The notes beneath the pieces are model-generated. The model was given only the letters and a program-made list of their open reading frames with translations, did not search any database and was not told where the DNA came from. 64,000 nucleotides of DNA from Rhodocyclaceae bacterium (GTDB lineage Bacteria > Pseudomonadota > Gammaproteobacteria > Burkholderiales > Rhodocyclaceae): NCBI GenBank assembly GCA_022072095.1, contig JAJVIJ010000003.1, forward strand, positions 1-64,000. The letters are read 5' to 3'. Both the position numbers and the translations under genes were made by a program. Below, one piece after another: positions 24,687-34,279 of the stretch. Positions within the stretch are counted from its first letter, which is position 1; the number at the start of each line of letters is the position of its first letter.

Positions 24687-25715
24687 TCAGCGTGCCGCAC
24701 TCAAGGCTTCCATGTAGGCCTTGAGCGTTTCACTCCCGGGCTTGCCGCGCTTGTCGAGTGCCTCCGCCCATTCGGTACGGACCGTCGAAGCATAGGCCGC
24801 AATCTCCTTGTGGTCCGTCTCGGGCAACCGCACGACACTGACGCCTTTCGCGCGCAGCTTGTCATAGTCGGCCTCCACGTTCTTGTCGGCGAACTCGCAC
24901 ATGTTGCGGCTGGCCGCCTCTCCGGCCTGCAACATGACTTTTTGCACCGACTCGGGCAGTCTTTTCCAGCGAGCTTCGCTGATGCCATACACCGCCACGA
25001 TGCTGCCGAAGTTCTCTCCGGCCGTGATGTACTTGGCCGGCCCCGGCAGGTTGTACGACAGGACACTTCCGGTCCCGAGCGTACCGCCGTCGATGGTGCC
25101 ACGGGCGAGCGATTCGTAGATCTCCGGAGCCGCCATGCGGATCGGCACCGCCTTGAGCTTGCGCAACATGATCTCCTTGGCGCCGCCTGCGGTTTGCAGC
25201 TTCATCCCTTCCAGACCCTTTGCCGACTCCAGTTTGTGGCGCGAGAAAACCTGGTAAGGCGGCAGCGCCACCACGATCAGAGGTCGATACCCCAGCGGTG
25301 CGTATTCCTTGGCTGCGATCACGCCTCCGTCGCGCGTCAGACGCATCAGTGCCAGCGTCCCGGCGCAGGAGGTCTCGAACCCCCCGGGAAGCTCGGCAAC
25401 CACCGACAGTGGCAGCTTGTCGGAAATATAGGCCGGCACCACGCCGGCGACATCGGTGACGCCCGACAGAGCCAGCGACAACATGTCCTTCGCCTTGCCC
25501 AACTGCTCGGCCGGGTAGTACTCGAACTCCACCGCGCCAGCCGTAGCCTTGGTGACAGCGCTCATCCAGTACCTGACCATCGGCTCCATCAGGAAATGAT
25601 TGGCCGGCAGATGATCCGCGACACGCAGCACGATCTTTTTGTCCTGCGCGTGTGCGCCGGAGCAAGTCAGCAACAACGACAACGCGACCACCCTCGCAAT
25701 CAAGCTTGCTCGCAT
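24687..25715 (-). CDS. TRAP transporter substrate-binding protein, DctP family
   Basis: A 342-residue periplasmic receptor of the DctP type. The signal peptide ends SGAHAQ, and the mature start KKIVLRVADHLPANHFL is typical. FEYYPAEQLGKAKDML, GLEGMKLQTAGG and EIYESLARGTIDGG (the conserved substrate-contacting region) are also present. No DctQ or DctM membrane genes are nearby, so its transporter is elsewhere or the protein has another role. GGAG lies 8-11 bases before tandem GTG (25718) and ATG (25715) starts; I chose ATG. The ligand is unknown. The 141 bases upstream, up to the thiolase gene end, show nothing else. Confidence 0.9.
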   Translation of the reverse strand: MRASLIARVVALSLLLTCSGAHAQDKKIVLRVADHLPANHFLMEPMVRYWMSAVTKATAGAVEFEYYPAEQLGKAKDMLSLALSGVTDVAGVVPAYISDKLPLSVVAELPGGFETSCAGTLALMRLTRDGGVIAAKEYAPLGYRPLIVVALPPYQVFSRHKLESAKGLEGMKLQTAGGAKEIMLRKLKAVPIRMAAPEIYESLARGTIDGGTLGTGSVLSYNLPGPAKYITAGENFGSIVAVYGISEARWKRLPESVQKVMLQAGEAASRNMCEFADKNVEADYDKLRAKGVSVVRLPETDHKEIAAYASTVRTEWAEALDKRGKPGSETLKAYMEALSAAR

Positions 25716-25859
25716 CACGGTCTTTTCTCCTCGTCCAATGCTTCGGTCAAGTGCGAAGGATCGTTCTCATGGCTCGGTAGCGGATTGCCAATGAAACGGT
25801 GTCGCTCGTCAAGCTTACCCGGCACCCCATGATGATCGGGTAACCCGACAGGCCGGGAA

Positions 25860-27047
25860 CTACAGGCGCTCGATGATGCCGGCGATACCCTGGCCGCCGC
25901 CTATGCACATGGTCACCAAGCCATAACGCTTGCCGGTACGGGCCAGCTCGTGCAGCAGCTTGATGGTCAGGATCGCGCCCGTGGCGCCGATCGGGTGGCC
26001 GAGCGCAACGGCGCCGCCGTTCGGATTGACCTTGGCCGGATCCAGATCGAGGCCCTTGTTCACACACAGCGCCTGCGCGGAAAAAGCCTCATTCGATTCG
26101 ACCAGATCGATATCGGCGAGTTTCAAGCCGGCCCGTTGCAACGCCAGCTTGACCGCAGGAATCGGGCCCGTACCCATCACGCTTGGTGCGACGCCGGCGT
26201 GCGCATAGGCCAGCAGTCGCCCCATCGGCTTCTGGCCAGCGCGCTCGGCGGCACCGGCCTCCATCAGCACCAGCGCCGCTGCGGCATCGTTGATCCCGGA
26301 AGCGTTGGCCGCGGTGACCGAACCATCCTTCTTGAACACCGGCTTGAGTTTGCTCATCGTGTCCAGCGAAACATCCGCGCGCACGTGCTCGTCGGTATCG
26401 AATAGGCGCACGCCCTTCTTGCCGGGAATTTCGATAGGCAGTATCTGCGACTTGAAGTGACCGGCCGCGATCGCGGCCGACGCGCGCCGATGCGACTCCA
26501 CCGCAAATGCATCCTGCTCTTCGCGTGAAATTGAAAACTGCGCCGCCACGTTTTCCGCGGTGATGCCCATGTGCACCGAGTCGAATGGATCGGTCAGCCC
26601 ACCCACCATCATGTCGATCACCTTGGCATCATTCATGCGAGCACCCCAGCGCGCACTGGGCATCAGATAGCCGGCCCGACTCATCGATTCGGCACCACCG
26701 GCAATGGCGATGTCGGCATCGCCGAGCTGGATCGCATTGGCTGCCGAAACGATGGCCTGGAATCCGGATCCGCACAGGCGGTTGACATTCATCGCCACGC
26801 TTTCCTTCGGCAATCCGGCCTGAATGGATGCCACGCGTGACAGGTACATGTCCTTCGGCTCGGTGTGGATCACCGAGCCGAACACGACATGTGACACCTG
26901 GGCGGGGTCGACCTTGGCCCGGGCGAGTGCTTCCTTGACCACCCGCGTAGCCAAATCGGTGGGCGCAAAATCCTGCAACGAACCACCATAATCACCGATC
27001 GCGGTGCGCGCCCCGCTTACGAATACGACTTCCCTGTTTGTTGCCAT
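25860..27047 (-). CDS. Acetyl-CoA C-acyltransferase (thiolase)
   Basis: A thiolase that condenses two acetyl-CoA or cleaves 3-ketoacyl-CoA. The 395-residue length is standard. The nucleophilic Cys is in NRLCGSGFQAIV, followed by GGAESMSRAGY. The second half has SNEAFSAQAL, NPNGGAVALGHPIGATG (active-site His) and the second catalytic Cys in MCIGGGQG. The start at 27047 has GGAG eight bases upstream; a longer frame runs back into the neighbouring gene and lacks thiolase sequence. A biosynthetic acetoacetyl-CoA thiolase (PHB type) or a degradative one cannot be told apart by eye. The upstream gene ends 17 bases away on the same strand. Confidence 0.93.
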   Translation of the reverse strand: MATNREVVFVSGARTAIGDYGGSLQDFAPTDLATRVVKEALARAKVDPAQVSHVVFGSVIHTEPKDMYLSRVASIQAGLPKESVAMNVNRLCGSGFQAIVSAANAIQLGDADIAIAGGAESMSRAGYLMPSARWGARMNDAKVIDMMVGGLTDPFDSVHMGITAENVAAQFSISREEQDAFAVESHRRASAAIAAGHFKSQILPIEIPGKKGVRLFDTDEHVRADVSLDTMSKLKPVFKKDGSVTAANASGINDAAAALVLMEAGAAERAGQKPMGRLLAYAHAGVAPSVMGTGPIPAVKLALQRAGLKLADIDLVESNEAFSAQALCVNKGLDLDPAKVNPNGGAVALGHPIGATGAILTIKLLHELARTGKRYGLVTMCIGGGQGIAGIIERL

Positions 27048-27064
27048 GATTGCACTCCAATGAC

Positions 27065-27991
27065 TCAGCGGCCCACCCAACCCGCAATTCCCACGAGCCC
27101 TAGGAGCAAAAGGATCAGCAACAGCGTGCGCCAGACCAGGCCCACCGCACTTTGCATGAACTCGACATCGGCCTCGTCGCCAAGGCCGATTTCCGGACGA
27201 TCGGTGATCTCGCCCGAGCGCTCCACGGGCAACCCGAGACGGACACCCATTGCTCCGGCTCCGCCCGCGATCAGTATACCGAATGCCGCTTCCGGCCAGC
27301 GAGCTGCCTGAGTACGCAGACAATATACCGCGTCCTCAAAGTCTCCGACGATGGCAAAACAGGCAGCCGTGACCCGCACCGCGGGCCAGTCGAGCAGCGC
27401 CAACGCGCGACGTGCGAACTCGCCGAACGTGGCAAACTCCGAACCGACGTCCCCCCGCCAGCGCCGGCCGAAATGTTCGGCCAATCGATACAGCACGACA
27501 CCGGTGGGCCCGGGCAGAACGACGTACCAGAATGAAAGCGCGAACACGTGCCGATAGGAATCGATCAGCGCCTGTTCGATGGCGAGCCGGGCTATATCGC
27601 GGGAGCCCAGCGACTCTGCATCGCGCCCCGTCCATTGGTAGAGCAAATGCCGGGCATGCGCGAGCTCGCCCATGCGCAAAGCCATTTGAATATCGGTGAA
27701 GTAATGACTGAAGTGCCTGAAACCCATGGTCATGTACAGGCAGACGACCGAGAATGCCATGGACAGCAGCGGATGCACCCAGAAGGCCATCCGGTCGATC
27801 AGCAGCACGAGGATCGTCGGCAGCAACACGGCCAGACCCCAGGCGAGCATGCCCTGCCCCCGCTCACCGGCGTTTAGCCGGCCTTCCAGCCACGCGGACA
27901 GGCGATCCAGCGGCAGTTCAACCAGATACCGGTAAGGAACCGGGCGCACCTGCTCCAGTACTAGCGCCAGGACCAGTGAAATCAACGTCAT
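27065..27991 (-). CDS. CobD/CbiB-like integral membrane protein
   Basis: A 308-residue membrane protein beginning MTLISLVLALVLEQVRPVPY, with a cluster of hydrophobic segments near residues 1-100, 150-170 and 285-308. The pattern (LLIDRMAFWVHPLLSM, FSHYFTDIQMALRMGELAHAR, SFWYVVLPGPTGVVLYRL) resembles the CobD/CbiB family, including the cobalamin-independent betaproteobacterial members. No other cobalamin gene is in the window, so a role in B12 synthesis is doubtful. An AmpE-like relation is an alternative. The start is the first Met before the first helix. It lies 17 bases before the thiolase gene. Confidence 0.7.
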   Translation of the reverse strand: MTLISLVLALVLEQVRPVPYRYLVELPLDRLSAWLEGRLNAGERGQGMLAWGLAVLLPTILVLLIDRMAFWVHPLLSMAFSVVCLYMTMGFRHFSHYFTDIQMALRMGELAHARHLLYQWTGRDAESLGSRDIARLAIEQALIDSYRHVFALSFWYVVLPGPTGVVLYRLAEHFGRRWRGDVGSEFATFGEFARRALALLDWPAVRVTAACFAIVGDFEDAVYCLRTQAARWPEAAFGILIAGGAGAMGVRLGLPVERSGEITDRPEIGLGDEADVEFMQSAVGLVWRTLLLILLLLGLVGIAGWVGR

Positions 27992-28099
27992 GAACTGATT
28001 GTCCGTAGTCTTCGGCGCCGATGAAGATAGCACAGCACTTGGCGCCGGCTGGCGGAACGCGCACGGGCGAAGCCGTCACGCGCTCGCCGGCGAGCAGTG

Positions 28100-28717
28100 C
28101 TAGCCGCTCTCGGCCATGAGAAATCGATACAGGCCGACCAGCATCCCGGCCGTCGCGCCCCAGATGTAATACCCCTCCCATGGCATCGAGTAGAACTGAC
28201 GCTGCTCGCCGCGCAATTCCGCGCTCTCGTACTGGTGGTTGCCCGGATCCATCAGAAAGCTCAACGGCGGCTCGAAGACATCGGCTACCTCGAAATCGTC
28301 CAGACGCAGATTCAAGGGCGGCGTGATGATCCCGACCACCGGCGTCACCAGGAAACCGGAACCGGTGCGATATCGACTCAGGCGCCCCAGGATCTCGACC
28401 TGCTCCGGACGAATGCCCACCTCTTCTTCCGCCTCGCGCAGCGCGGTCGCCTCCGGGCCGCTGTCGGCCTCCTCGGCCCGCCCTCCCGGAAAGGCGACCT
28501 GTCCCGCATGATCGGCCAAATGCGCCGTCCGCTGCGTGAGCAACACGGTCAGCCCATGCTCCCGACGCACCAGCGGCACGAGCACTGACGCTGGCGTGCC
28601 GCTCAGCGTGGGGGTCACGTCCGCATCGCCGCTCGGACCGACGTCCGCGACCGCGTCGGCGAAGCGACGCCGTATCCAGGACTCCGAGACCTGCGCGGCG
28701 CGCCCGGGCAAAGGCAT
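28100..28717 (-). CDS. Nudix hydrolase, CoA pyrophosphatase (NudL) type
   Basis: A 205-residue Nudix protein probably hydrolysing CoA or related pyrophosphates. The box region reads GGRAEEADSGPEATALREAE followed by EEVGI, matching the NudL form with its short insertion. HLADHAGQVAFPGG before it is the UPF0035/NudL signature, and the C-terminal EGYYIWGATAGML is typical of the same subfamily. Its ATG overlaps the stop of the upstream aspartic protease gene (TGATG), suggesting translational coupling. Function is inferred from family. Confidence 0.88.
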   Translation of the reverse strand: MPLPGRAAQVSESWIRRRFADAVADVGPSGDADVTPTLSGTPASVLVPLVRREHGLTVLLTQRTAHLADHAGQVAFPGGRAEEADSGPEATALREAEEEVGIRPEQVEILGRLSRYRTGSGFLVTPVVGIITPPLNLRLDDFEVADVFEPPLSFLMDPGNHQYESAELRGEQRQFYSMPWEGYYIWGATAGMLVGLYRFLMAESG

Positions 28718-29352
28718 CAGTAGCGCTGCCTCAGCGTCATCGTGCCGCCCTCACGGCGCATGTCCATACGGTTCAGAAAGCTCATGCCCAGCAACGCTAC
28801 CGGCAATTCCCCGGCATGCACAGCGGCGTCGACGTCGCGCAACATGACCGAGCCGATTTTCACCGTACCGAGCTTCACGCGCCAGATCGGCGTCATGCCG
28901 TTTGCGGTTTGCGCGATCCCCTGCTGTGCCTGGCTCAGATCGACGCCGATACGCCGGGCGTCCGTGGCACCCAGCGCAATAAGCGTGGCACCCGTATCGA
29001 CCATGAAGCGAACCGGCGTACCGTTGATCGCGCCCTCCGTGACGAAATGTCCACGACCGTCTGCCGACAGCGTGACGACGCGCCCGCCGCCCTCTCCGGA
29101 CGCGGCACTGCTGTAGCCGTGACCGAGGGCCACCCGTCGGCGCTGGCCATCGATTTCCAGCAGCGCACTGCCCTCCTCCAACGACAACACGCGGACCCCG
29201 GCAACCCGGGGACCTCCGGCCACGAGTGTTCGCGGCGCGCCGCCATCGATGATCAGCACTGCCTTGCCCGGGAACATCCCCACCACCTGCACGTCGGTCG
29301 CGTACGCCCAATTAGCGACCCAATAGACCGCGAGTGCTAGAATGGTGCGCAT
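28717..29352 (-). CDS. Retropepsin-like aspartic protease (clan AA, TIGR02281-like), exported
   Basis: A 211-residue protein with an N-terminal signal sequence (MRTILALAVYWVANWAYA) and a C-terminal retropepsin-like domain. The single catalytic motif is FMVDTGATLIAL (D-T-G), preceded by GHFVTEGAINGTPV and followed by the conserved VLL-like LPVALLGMSFLNRM. Such proteins act as homodimers and are probably periplasmic. The ATG at 29352 forms a CATG palindrome with the start of the divergent amidotransferase gene, so the two reading frames overlap head-to-head by two bases. Substrates are unknown. Confidence 0.85.
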   Translation of the reverse strand: MRTILALAVYWVANWAYATDVQVVGMFPGKAVLIIDGGAPRTLVAGGPRVAGVRVLSLEEGSALLEIDGQRRRVALGHGYSSAASGEGGGRVVTLSADGRGHFVTEGAINGTPVRFMVDTGATLIALGATDARRIGVDLSQAQQGIAQTANGMTPIWRVKLGTVKIGSVMLRDVDAAVHAGELPVALLGMSFLNRMDMRREGGTMTLRQRY

Positions 29353-30067
29353 GAAACCCATTGCCATATTTCGCCATAGCCCAGGTGAAGGACCGGGCTA
29401 TTTTGCCACATACCTCGATGCGCACTCGCTAGCCTGGGAATTGATCGCGGTCGATGCCGGGGAACCGATACCTGCGACCCATGCAGACTTTTCCGGACTG
29501 GTCTTCATGGGCGGGCCGATGAGCGCCAACGACGCGCTGCCATGGATCGCGCCTGTGCTCGATCTCATACGCAGCGCCGTTGCCGCCGACAAGCCTGTGC
29601 TCGGACACTGCCTGGGCGGTCAGCTGATGGCGAGGGCACTGGGCGGCTCGGTCAGCCGCAACCCGGTCAAGGAAATCGGCTGGGGCGAGGTGATGGTCGA
29701 GCCTGGGCCGGCCGCCGACGACTGGCTGCCGGGACTGGATCGATTCGCGGGATTTCACTGGCATGGTGAAACCTTCACGCTGCCACTGGGCTCGGCCCGA
29801 TTGCTGAGCAGCCCGCACTGCCGGAACCAGGCTTTCGTACTGGGCAATGCGCTGGGCATGCAATGCCACGTCGAGATGCTCCCGGAGATGATCGAGCACT
29901 GGTGCGAGATCGGCGCAGGCGAGATCGAACGAGCGCGCGCCAAGGGCATGACCGCTTCGGTGCAGACGACGGCGGAGATGGCGCTCGAATCGCCGCGCAG
30001 GATCCCCGCCTTGCACAAGGTCGCCGCACACCTGTACGCACGCTGGATACGCGGCATCGGCGCCTAG
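29351..30067 (+). CDS. Class I glutamine amidotransferase-like protein
   Basis: A 238-residue stand-alone amidotransferase (GATase class I, YfeJ/GuaA-like). The nucleophile Cys is in VLGHCLGGQLMARALGG, the oxyanion region in FMGGPMSANDALPW, and the His of the triad near GMQCHVEML. FHWHGETFTLP is typical of the gamma-glutamyl-type family. No synthase subunit is nearby, so it may act on a small gamma-glutamyl or amine compound. A start at 29342 (three more residues) is possible. TAGAAT at 29338-29343 looks like a -10 and would give an almost leaderless transcript, a weak suggestion only. Confidence 0.88.
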   Translation: MKPIAIFRHSPGEGPGYFATYLDAHSLAWELIAVDAGEPIPATHADFSGLVFMGGPMSANDALPWIAPVLDLIRSAVAADKPVLGHCLGGQLMARALGGSVSRNPVKEIGWGEVMVEPGPAADDWLPGLDRFAGFHWHGETFTLPLGSARLLSSPHCRNQAFVLGNALGMQCHVEMLPEMIEHWCEIGAGEIERARAKGMTASVQTTAEMALESPRRIPALHKVAAHLYARWIRGIGA

Positions 30068-30077
30068 GCGCGCGCGG

Positions 30078-30851
30078 CTACCGCCCCGCGTCGACACCCT
30101 CGCCGGCTCCGCGCTCGCCGACCGGAAACAGCTTCTGGAGCGTGCGAGCAAGCACGACCCCGAATTCATAAAGCAGGCAGAGCGGGATGGCGAGCAACAA
30201 CTGCGAGATCACATCCGGCGGCGTGACCACCGCCGCCACCACGAAGGCGCCGACGATCACGTAGGGTCTGGCCTCGACCAGTTTCGATATGGTAACGACG
30301 CCGGTGCGTACCAGCACGATCTGCAGGAGCGGGACTTCGAAGGTCACGCCGAAGGCGATGAACATGGTCAGCACGAAACTCAGATAGGCCTCGATGTCCG
30401 GTGCCGGCGTGATGCTCTTTGGCGCAAATTCGGCGATGAAACGAAACACCCAGCCAAACACGATGAAATAGCAATACGTCATGCCGGCGAGGAAAAGCAG
30501 CGTGCTGCCCACCACGACCGGCAAAGCCAGGCGTCTTTCATGACGGTACAGGCCCGGAGCGATGAATGCCCAGGCCTGAAAGAGGACATAGGGCAAGGCG
30601 CACAGGAAAGCCGACATCAGGCCGACTTTCAAGGGCACGAGAAAGGGCGTGATCACGCCGGTCGCGATCATGCGCGTGCCCTCGGGCAGGTTGTGCAACA
30701 TCGGCCGCGCCAGCAGATCGTACAAGGTCGACAAGCCCGGCCAGAACCACAGCACCAGGAAGCAGATCAGAATCGCTGCGACCGAGCGCAACAAGCGGTC
30801 ACGCAGTTCGACCAGATGCGAGATGAAGCTTTCGCCGTCCGGATGGCTCAT
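30078..30851 (-). CDS. tatC: Sec-independent translocase subunit TatC
   Basis: TatC is the receptor and core of the twin-arginine translocase, which exports folded cofactor-containing proteins. The 257-residue protein has six hydrophobic segments and the conserved N-terminal SFISHLVELRDRLLRS and YVLFQAWAFIAPGLYRHERR, followed by FLAGMTYCYFIVFGWVFRF. Its start overlaps the tatB stop by 4 bases. It ends the his-HIT-tat group. It is convergent with the amidotransferase gene, only 10 bases apart. Confidence 0.97.
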   Translation of the reverse strand: MSHPDGESFISHLVELRDRLLRSVAAILICFLVLWFWPGLSTLYDLLARPMLHNLPEGTRMIATGVITPFLVPLKVGLMSAFLCALPYVLFQAWAFIAPGLYRHERRLALPVVVGSTLLFLAGMTYCYFIVFGWVFRFIAEFAPKSITPAPDIEAYLSFVLTMFIAFGVTFEVPLLQIVLVRTGVVTISKLVEARPYVIVGAFVVAAVVTPPDVISQLLLAIPLCLLYEFGVVLARTLQKLFPVGERGAGEGVDAGR

Positions 30852-31204
30852 CCCTTGCCCGCGGCGTCATCACGTGTTGAAGGTTCGGTGGCGCTGCCCC
30901 CGGGTGTGACGGTCTGATTGGGGGGCAGATCGGCGGGCAGGATGCTGCGCTCGACCTCGGCCAGTCCGAGCTGGACCGAGCTCTCGGCCGAACGTACGTC
31001 GGCTTCAATCTGTTGCCCCAGTCGTTTCAATTCGGCGACGTGCATTTCTCGCTGAATATCGGCCTTGACGTCATTCACGTAACGATGCAGGCGCCCAAGC
31101 AGCAGACCCGCCGTGCGCGCAACCCGGGGCAAGCGCTCCGGGCCTAGCACGAGCAGCGCGACAAGCCCGATGACCAGGAACTCGGAAAAACCGATGTCGA
31201 ACAT
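30848..31204 (-). CDS. tatB: Sec-independent translocase subunit TatB
   Basis: A 118-residue protein with the TatB N-terminus MFDIGFSEFLVIGLVALLVL (membrane helix) and GPERLPRVARTAG (hinge and amphipathic helix), followed by a charged helical and then disordered tail. TatB works with TatC in signal recognition. The ATG at 31204 is chosen because it puts the start at the usual MFDIGFSE; a longer frame to 31261 lacks family resemblance. The 130-base gap to tatA shows no gene and no clear terminator. Confidence 0.95.
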   Translation of the reverse strand: MFDIGFSEFLVIGLVALLVLGPERLPRVARTAGLLLGRLHRYVNDVKADIQREMHVAELKRLGQQIEADVRSAESSVQLGLAEVERSILPADLPPNQTVTPGGSATEPSTRDDAAGKG

Positions 31205-31334
31205 GAAGGAGGAATTGACCGTAACGACCGTAACAGCGGACCGCAACAACGCCGGCGCCAAGTCCCGCGTTCTACACCGGGATCAGCGCACGCGGGACGA
31301 TACGTCCGGTACCGGCCAGTGTGCACGATGGCCG

Positions 31335-31562
31335 TCAGGATGAGCGGTTTTCCCGCTTCTCGGCCTCATAGGTCGTGCCGGCGCGATCCACGACCCGAGG
31401 CGGTGCTTCGGCAGGCGGTTCGCCCGTCTCCTTCATGCCATCCTTGAACCCGCGCACGGCCCCACCGAGATCGGCACCGATATTGCGCAGACGTTTCGTT
31501 CCGAACACCAGGAGCACGATGATCAGGACGATCAACCAATGCCATATGCTGAATGATCCCAT
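31335..31562 (-). CDS. tatA: Sec-independent translocase subunit TatA
   Basis: A 75-residue Tat[21 protein letters not shown] is the membrane helix, and [20 protein letters not shown] the hinge and amphipathic helix, followed by a short acidic and Pro-rich tail. TatA multimers form the translocation pore. The start at 31562 is the conserved MGSFSIWHW; the extra upstream codons are not TatA-like. It follows the HIT gene by 31 bases on the same strand. Confidence 0.96.
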   Translation of the reverse strand: MGSFSIWHWLIVLIIVLLVFGTKRLRNIGADLGGAVRGFKDGMKETGEPPAEAPPRVVDRAGTTYEAEKRENRSS

Positions 31563-31593
31563 GAAGACTCTCCCAATCAACCCCGACCGGTCG

Positions 31594-31962
31594 CTACTCC
31601 ACGCGGTCCGTCCTGCGCCGCACCAACATGGGCGGCAAGGGCTCCGGGCCACCGATGATGTGCATATGGACATGATACACCTCCTGCAGGCCCACCTTGC
31701 CCGAGTTGATGATCGCGCGAAAACCCTGGTCGGCGCCCTGCTGGCGGGCGAGCGGGCCCGCCATCGTCATGATCTTTCCGAGCGCGAGCTGGTGCCCGGG
31801 GGCGGCGTCGCCGAGCGTAGGGATGTGGATCTTCGGAATGATCAGAAAATGAACGGGCGCGATCGGACGGATATCGTGAAACGCCAGAATATCGTCATCC
31901 TCATAGACTTTGCGCGACGGGATTTCGCCACGCACGATCTTGCAGAAAATGCAGTCTTCCAT
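31594..31962 (-). CDS. HIT-family nucleotide hydrolase (HinT-like)
   Basis: A 122-residue histidine-triad protein, probably hydrolysing adenosine phosphoramidates. It starts [16 protein letters not shown], typical of HinT, and ends its core with the triad motif [10 protein letters not shown]. It sits between hisE and tatA, an arrangement seen in many betaproteobacteria. It lies 16 bases after hisE. Physiological role unknown. Confidence 0.95.
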   Translation of the reverse strand: MEDCIFCKIVRGEIPSRKVYEDDDILAFHDIRPIAPVHFLIIPKIHIPTLGDAAPGHQLALGKIMTMAGPLARQQGADQGFRAIINSGKVGLQEVYHVHMHIIGGPEPLPPMLVRRRTDRVE

Positions 31963-31978
31963 GGGTTCGTCCCCGAGC

Positions 31979-32299
31979 TCAGGTGCGCGCACGCTTTTCG
32001 TCGATACCCGAGATGCCCTCGCGGCGGCGCAGTTCCGCGAGGACGTCGTCCGCACCCAGCCCGAAATGCGTCAGCAACAGCAGGCTGTGAAACCACAGGT
32101 CGGCGGCTTCACGAACGATGTGCAGATGCGAATCGTCCTTGGCAGCCATGATCAGTTCGGCGGCTTCCTCGGCCACTTTCTTGCATATCGCATCGGTACC
32201 CTTGGCGTACAGGCCTGCGGTATAGGAACTGGAGGGCTCGGCATGACGCCGCTCGGCAAGCGTCGCGCACAGCCGGTGCAGAATTTCGGCATCGATCAT
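31979..32299 (-). CDS. hisE: Phosphoribosyl-ATP pyrophosphatase
   Basis: HisE removes pyrophosphate from phosphoribosyl-ATP, the second step of histidine synthesis. The 106-residue protein has [32 protein letters not shown] and [13 protein letters not shown], the usual MazG-like helices with acidic metal ligands. It overlaps hisI by 4 bases. Here hisE and hisI are separate genes rather than fused as in enterobacteria. Confidence 0.96.
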   Translation of the reverse strand: MIDAEILHRLCATLAERRHAEPSSSYTAGLYAKGTDAICKKVAEEAAELIMAAKDDSHLHIVREAADLWFHSLLLLTHFGLGADDVLAELRRREGISGIDEKRART

Positions 32300-32682
32300 C
32301 GATAGATCTCCTCTGGGTCCTTCAACACCGGATCGGTGGTGATCCAGTGGCCATCGACCAGGCGGCGGAAAAAACACGCTTCGCGGCCGGTGTGGCAGGC
32401 GATATGGCCGATCTGCTCGACCTTGAGCAGCACGACGTCGCCATCACAATCCAGGCGAAGCTCGCACACCTTCTGGACATGACCGGACTCCTCGCCCTTG
32501 TGCCAGAGACGATTACGTGAACGGGACCAATAGAACGCCTCGCCGGAGGATGCGGTCCTCTCGAGCGCCTGACGGTCCATCCAGGCGACCATCAGTACGC
32601 GGCCGCTGTGCGCATCCTGGGCAATTGCCGGCACCAGTCCGTCCCGATCCCAACGCACCTGATCGAGCCAGTCCTGATTCAC
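32296..32682 (-). CDS. hisI: Phosphoribosyl-AMP cyclohydrolase
   Basis: HisI opens the adenine ring of phosphoribosyl-AMP, the third step of histidine synthesis. The 128-residue protein shows [35 protein letters not shown] and the zinc/magnesium region [13 protein letters not shown], then [11 protein letters not shown]. It starts with GTG, overlapping the hisF stop by 4 bases (GTGA). Confidence 0.96.
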   Translation of the reverse strand: MNQDWLDQVRWDRDGLVPAIAQDAHSGRVLMVAWMDRQALERTASSGEAFYWSRSRNRLWHKGEESGHVQKVCELRLDCDGDVVLLKVEQIGHIACHTGREACFFRRLVDGHWITTDPVLKDPEEIYR

Positions 32683-33437
32683 AAGCGCACCTCGATGCCC
32701 CGTTCGTGCAGAAAGGCCTTCGCCGCACGGATACTGTACTCACCGAAATGGAAGATGCTCGCCGCGAGCACGGCGTCGGCGTGGCCAATGCTCACCCCCT
32801 CATACAGATGCTGCAGGCTGCCGACACCACCGCTCGCGATCACGGGCACCTCGACGGCGTCGCTGACCGCTCGTGTCAGCTCGAGATCAAAGCCCTGTCG
32901 GGTGCCGTCTCGATCCATGCTGGTGAGCAGGATCTCGCCGGCACCAAGCGCCACGACCCGTCCTGCCCAATCGACCACCTCCATTCCGGTCGGGCGCCGG
33001 CCACCATGGGTGTACACCTCCCAGCCGCCCTGCGGGCGACGCTTGGCATCGATCGCGACGACGATGCATTGCGAGCCGACCCGGCCGGACGCCTGTTCGA
33101 CGAGGCCGGGATCGAGTACCGCAGAGGTGTTGATGCTGACCTTGTCGGCGCCGGCATTGAGCAGGCGACGCACGTCCTCGACGCTGCGCACGCCCCCCCC
33201 AACCGTGAGCGGAATGAACACCTGATCGGCGACCTGCTCGATCACATGCAGAATCAGGTCGCGCGCATCGGAACTCGCGGTGATGTCCAGAAACGCCAGT
33301 TCATCCGCACCTTCCTGATCGTAGCGGCGGGCCACTTCGACCGGATCACCGGCATCGACCAGTGATACAAAGTTGACCCCCTTGACCACGCGCCCCGCGT
33401 TCACATCCAGACAGGGAATGATGCGTTTGGCAAGCAC
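32679..33437 (-). CDS. hisF: Imidazole glycerol phosphate synthase, cyclase subunit
   Basis: HisF cyclises PRFAR with ammonia from HisH to give IGP and AICAR. The 252-residue TIM barrel begins [19 protein letters not shown] and contains [29 protein letters not shown] and [13 protein letters not shown], with the catalytic Asp residues in CLDV and LTSMDRDGT. It starts with GTG. Ten bases separate it from hisA. Confidence 0.97.
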   Translation of the reverse strand: MLAKRIIPCLDVNAGRVVKGVNFVSLVDAGDPVEVARRYDQEGADELAFLDITASSDARDLILHVIEQVADQVFIPLTVGGGVRSVEDVRRLLNAGADKVSINTSAVLDPGLVEQASGRVGSQCIVVAIDAKRRPQGGWEVYTHGGRRPTGMEVVDWAGRVVALGAGEILLTSMDRDGTRQGFDLELTRAVSDAVEVPVIASGGVGSLQHLYEGVSIGHADAVLAASIFHFGEYSIRAAKAFLHERGIEVRL

Positions 33438-33447
33438 GGAACCGCCC

Positions 33448-34197
33448 TCAGCCCGGAGCCAGACCGATCCGGTCCGCCAGCGCCTGTGCCTCGCGAAACT
33501 GAAACTTGTTTTCGTACAGGGCCCGCCCCATCACGGCAGCGACCACGCCTTCGCTCTCGACCGCACACAGTGCGGCGATCTCGTCCAGCGACGCGAGGCC
33601 ACCACTGGCGATGACCGGGACCTGAAGCGACTGCGCCAGCTTGAGCGTGGCATCGATGTTTACGCCCGTAAGCATGCCGTCGCGCCCGATGTCGGTATAC
33701 AGGACAGCCTCGACGCCATAATCCTCGAACTTCCTCGCAAGGTCGATGACGTCATGGCCGGTCATCTTCGACCAGCCTTCGACCGCGACCTTGCCATCCT
33801 TGGCATCCAAGGCGACGATGACATGCCCCGGAAAGGCCCCGCAGGCGTCATGCAGAAAACCGGGGCTCCGTACCGCGGCGGTACCGATGATGATGTAGTC
33901 GATGCCGTCATCCAGATAGCGCTCCATGGTATCCAGATCGCGAATGCCGCCGCCCAACTGGATGACGAGCTGACCGCCTACCTTGTCGACGATCTGTCGG
34001 ATGACCGGTTCGTTTCGCGGCCTGCCCGATACCGCACCGTTGAGATCGACCAGGTGCAGGCGCCGCGCACCCTGTTCGACCCAATGCGCCGCAACGGCCG
34101 CGGGATCATCAGAAAAAACGGTCGACGCCTGCATATCGCCCTGGCGGAGTCGGACGCACGAGCCGTCCTTGATGTCGATGGCGGGAATCAGAAGCAT
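33448..34197 (-). CDS. hisA: ProFAR isomerase
   Basis: HisA is the isomerase before the HisFH step. The 249-residue TIM barrel begins [20 protein letters not shown] and contains [36 protein letters not shown] and [13 protein letters not shown] set the start at 34197 by the conserved MLLIPAIDI; 12 more codons are open upstream but unlike the family. An 82-base gap to hisH is the longest inside the his operon; nothing recognisable is in it. Confidence 0.97.
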   Translation of the reverse strand: MLLIPAIDIKDGSCVRLRQGDMQASTVFSDDPAAVAAHWVEQGARRLHLVDLNGAVSGRPRNEPVIRQIVDKVGGQLVIQLGGGIRDLDTMERYLDDGIDYIIIGTAAVRSPGFLHDACGAFPGHVIVALDAKDGKVAVEGWSKMTGHDVIDLARKFEDYGVEAVLYTDIGRDGMLTGVNIDATLKLAQSLQVPVIASGGLASLDEIAALCAVESEGVVAAVMGRALYENKFQFREAQALADRIGLAPG

Positions 34198-34279
34198 GGA
34201 AGTACTTGAGAAACGCGGAGTGAAATCTGGCAATCGGGTGGGGACACGAAACCTCAGCGGGTAGACGAATCAACCCGAA

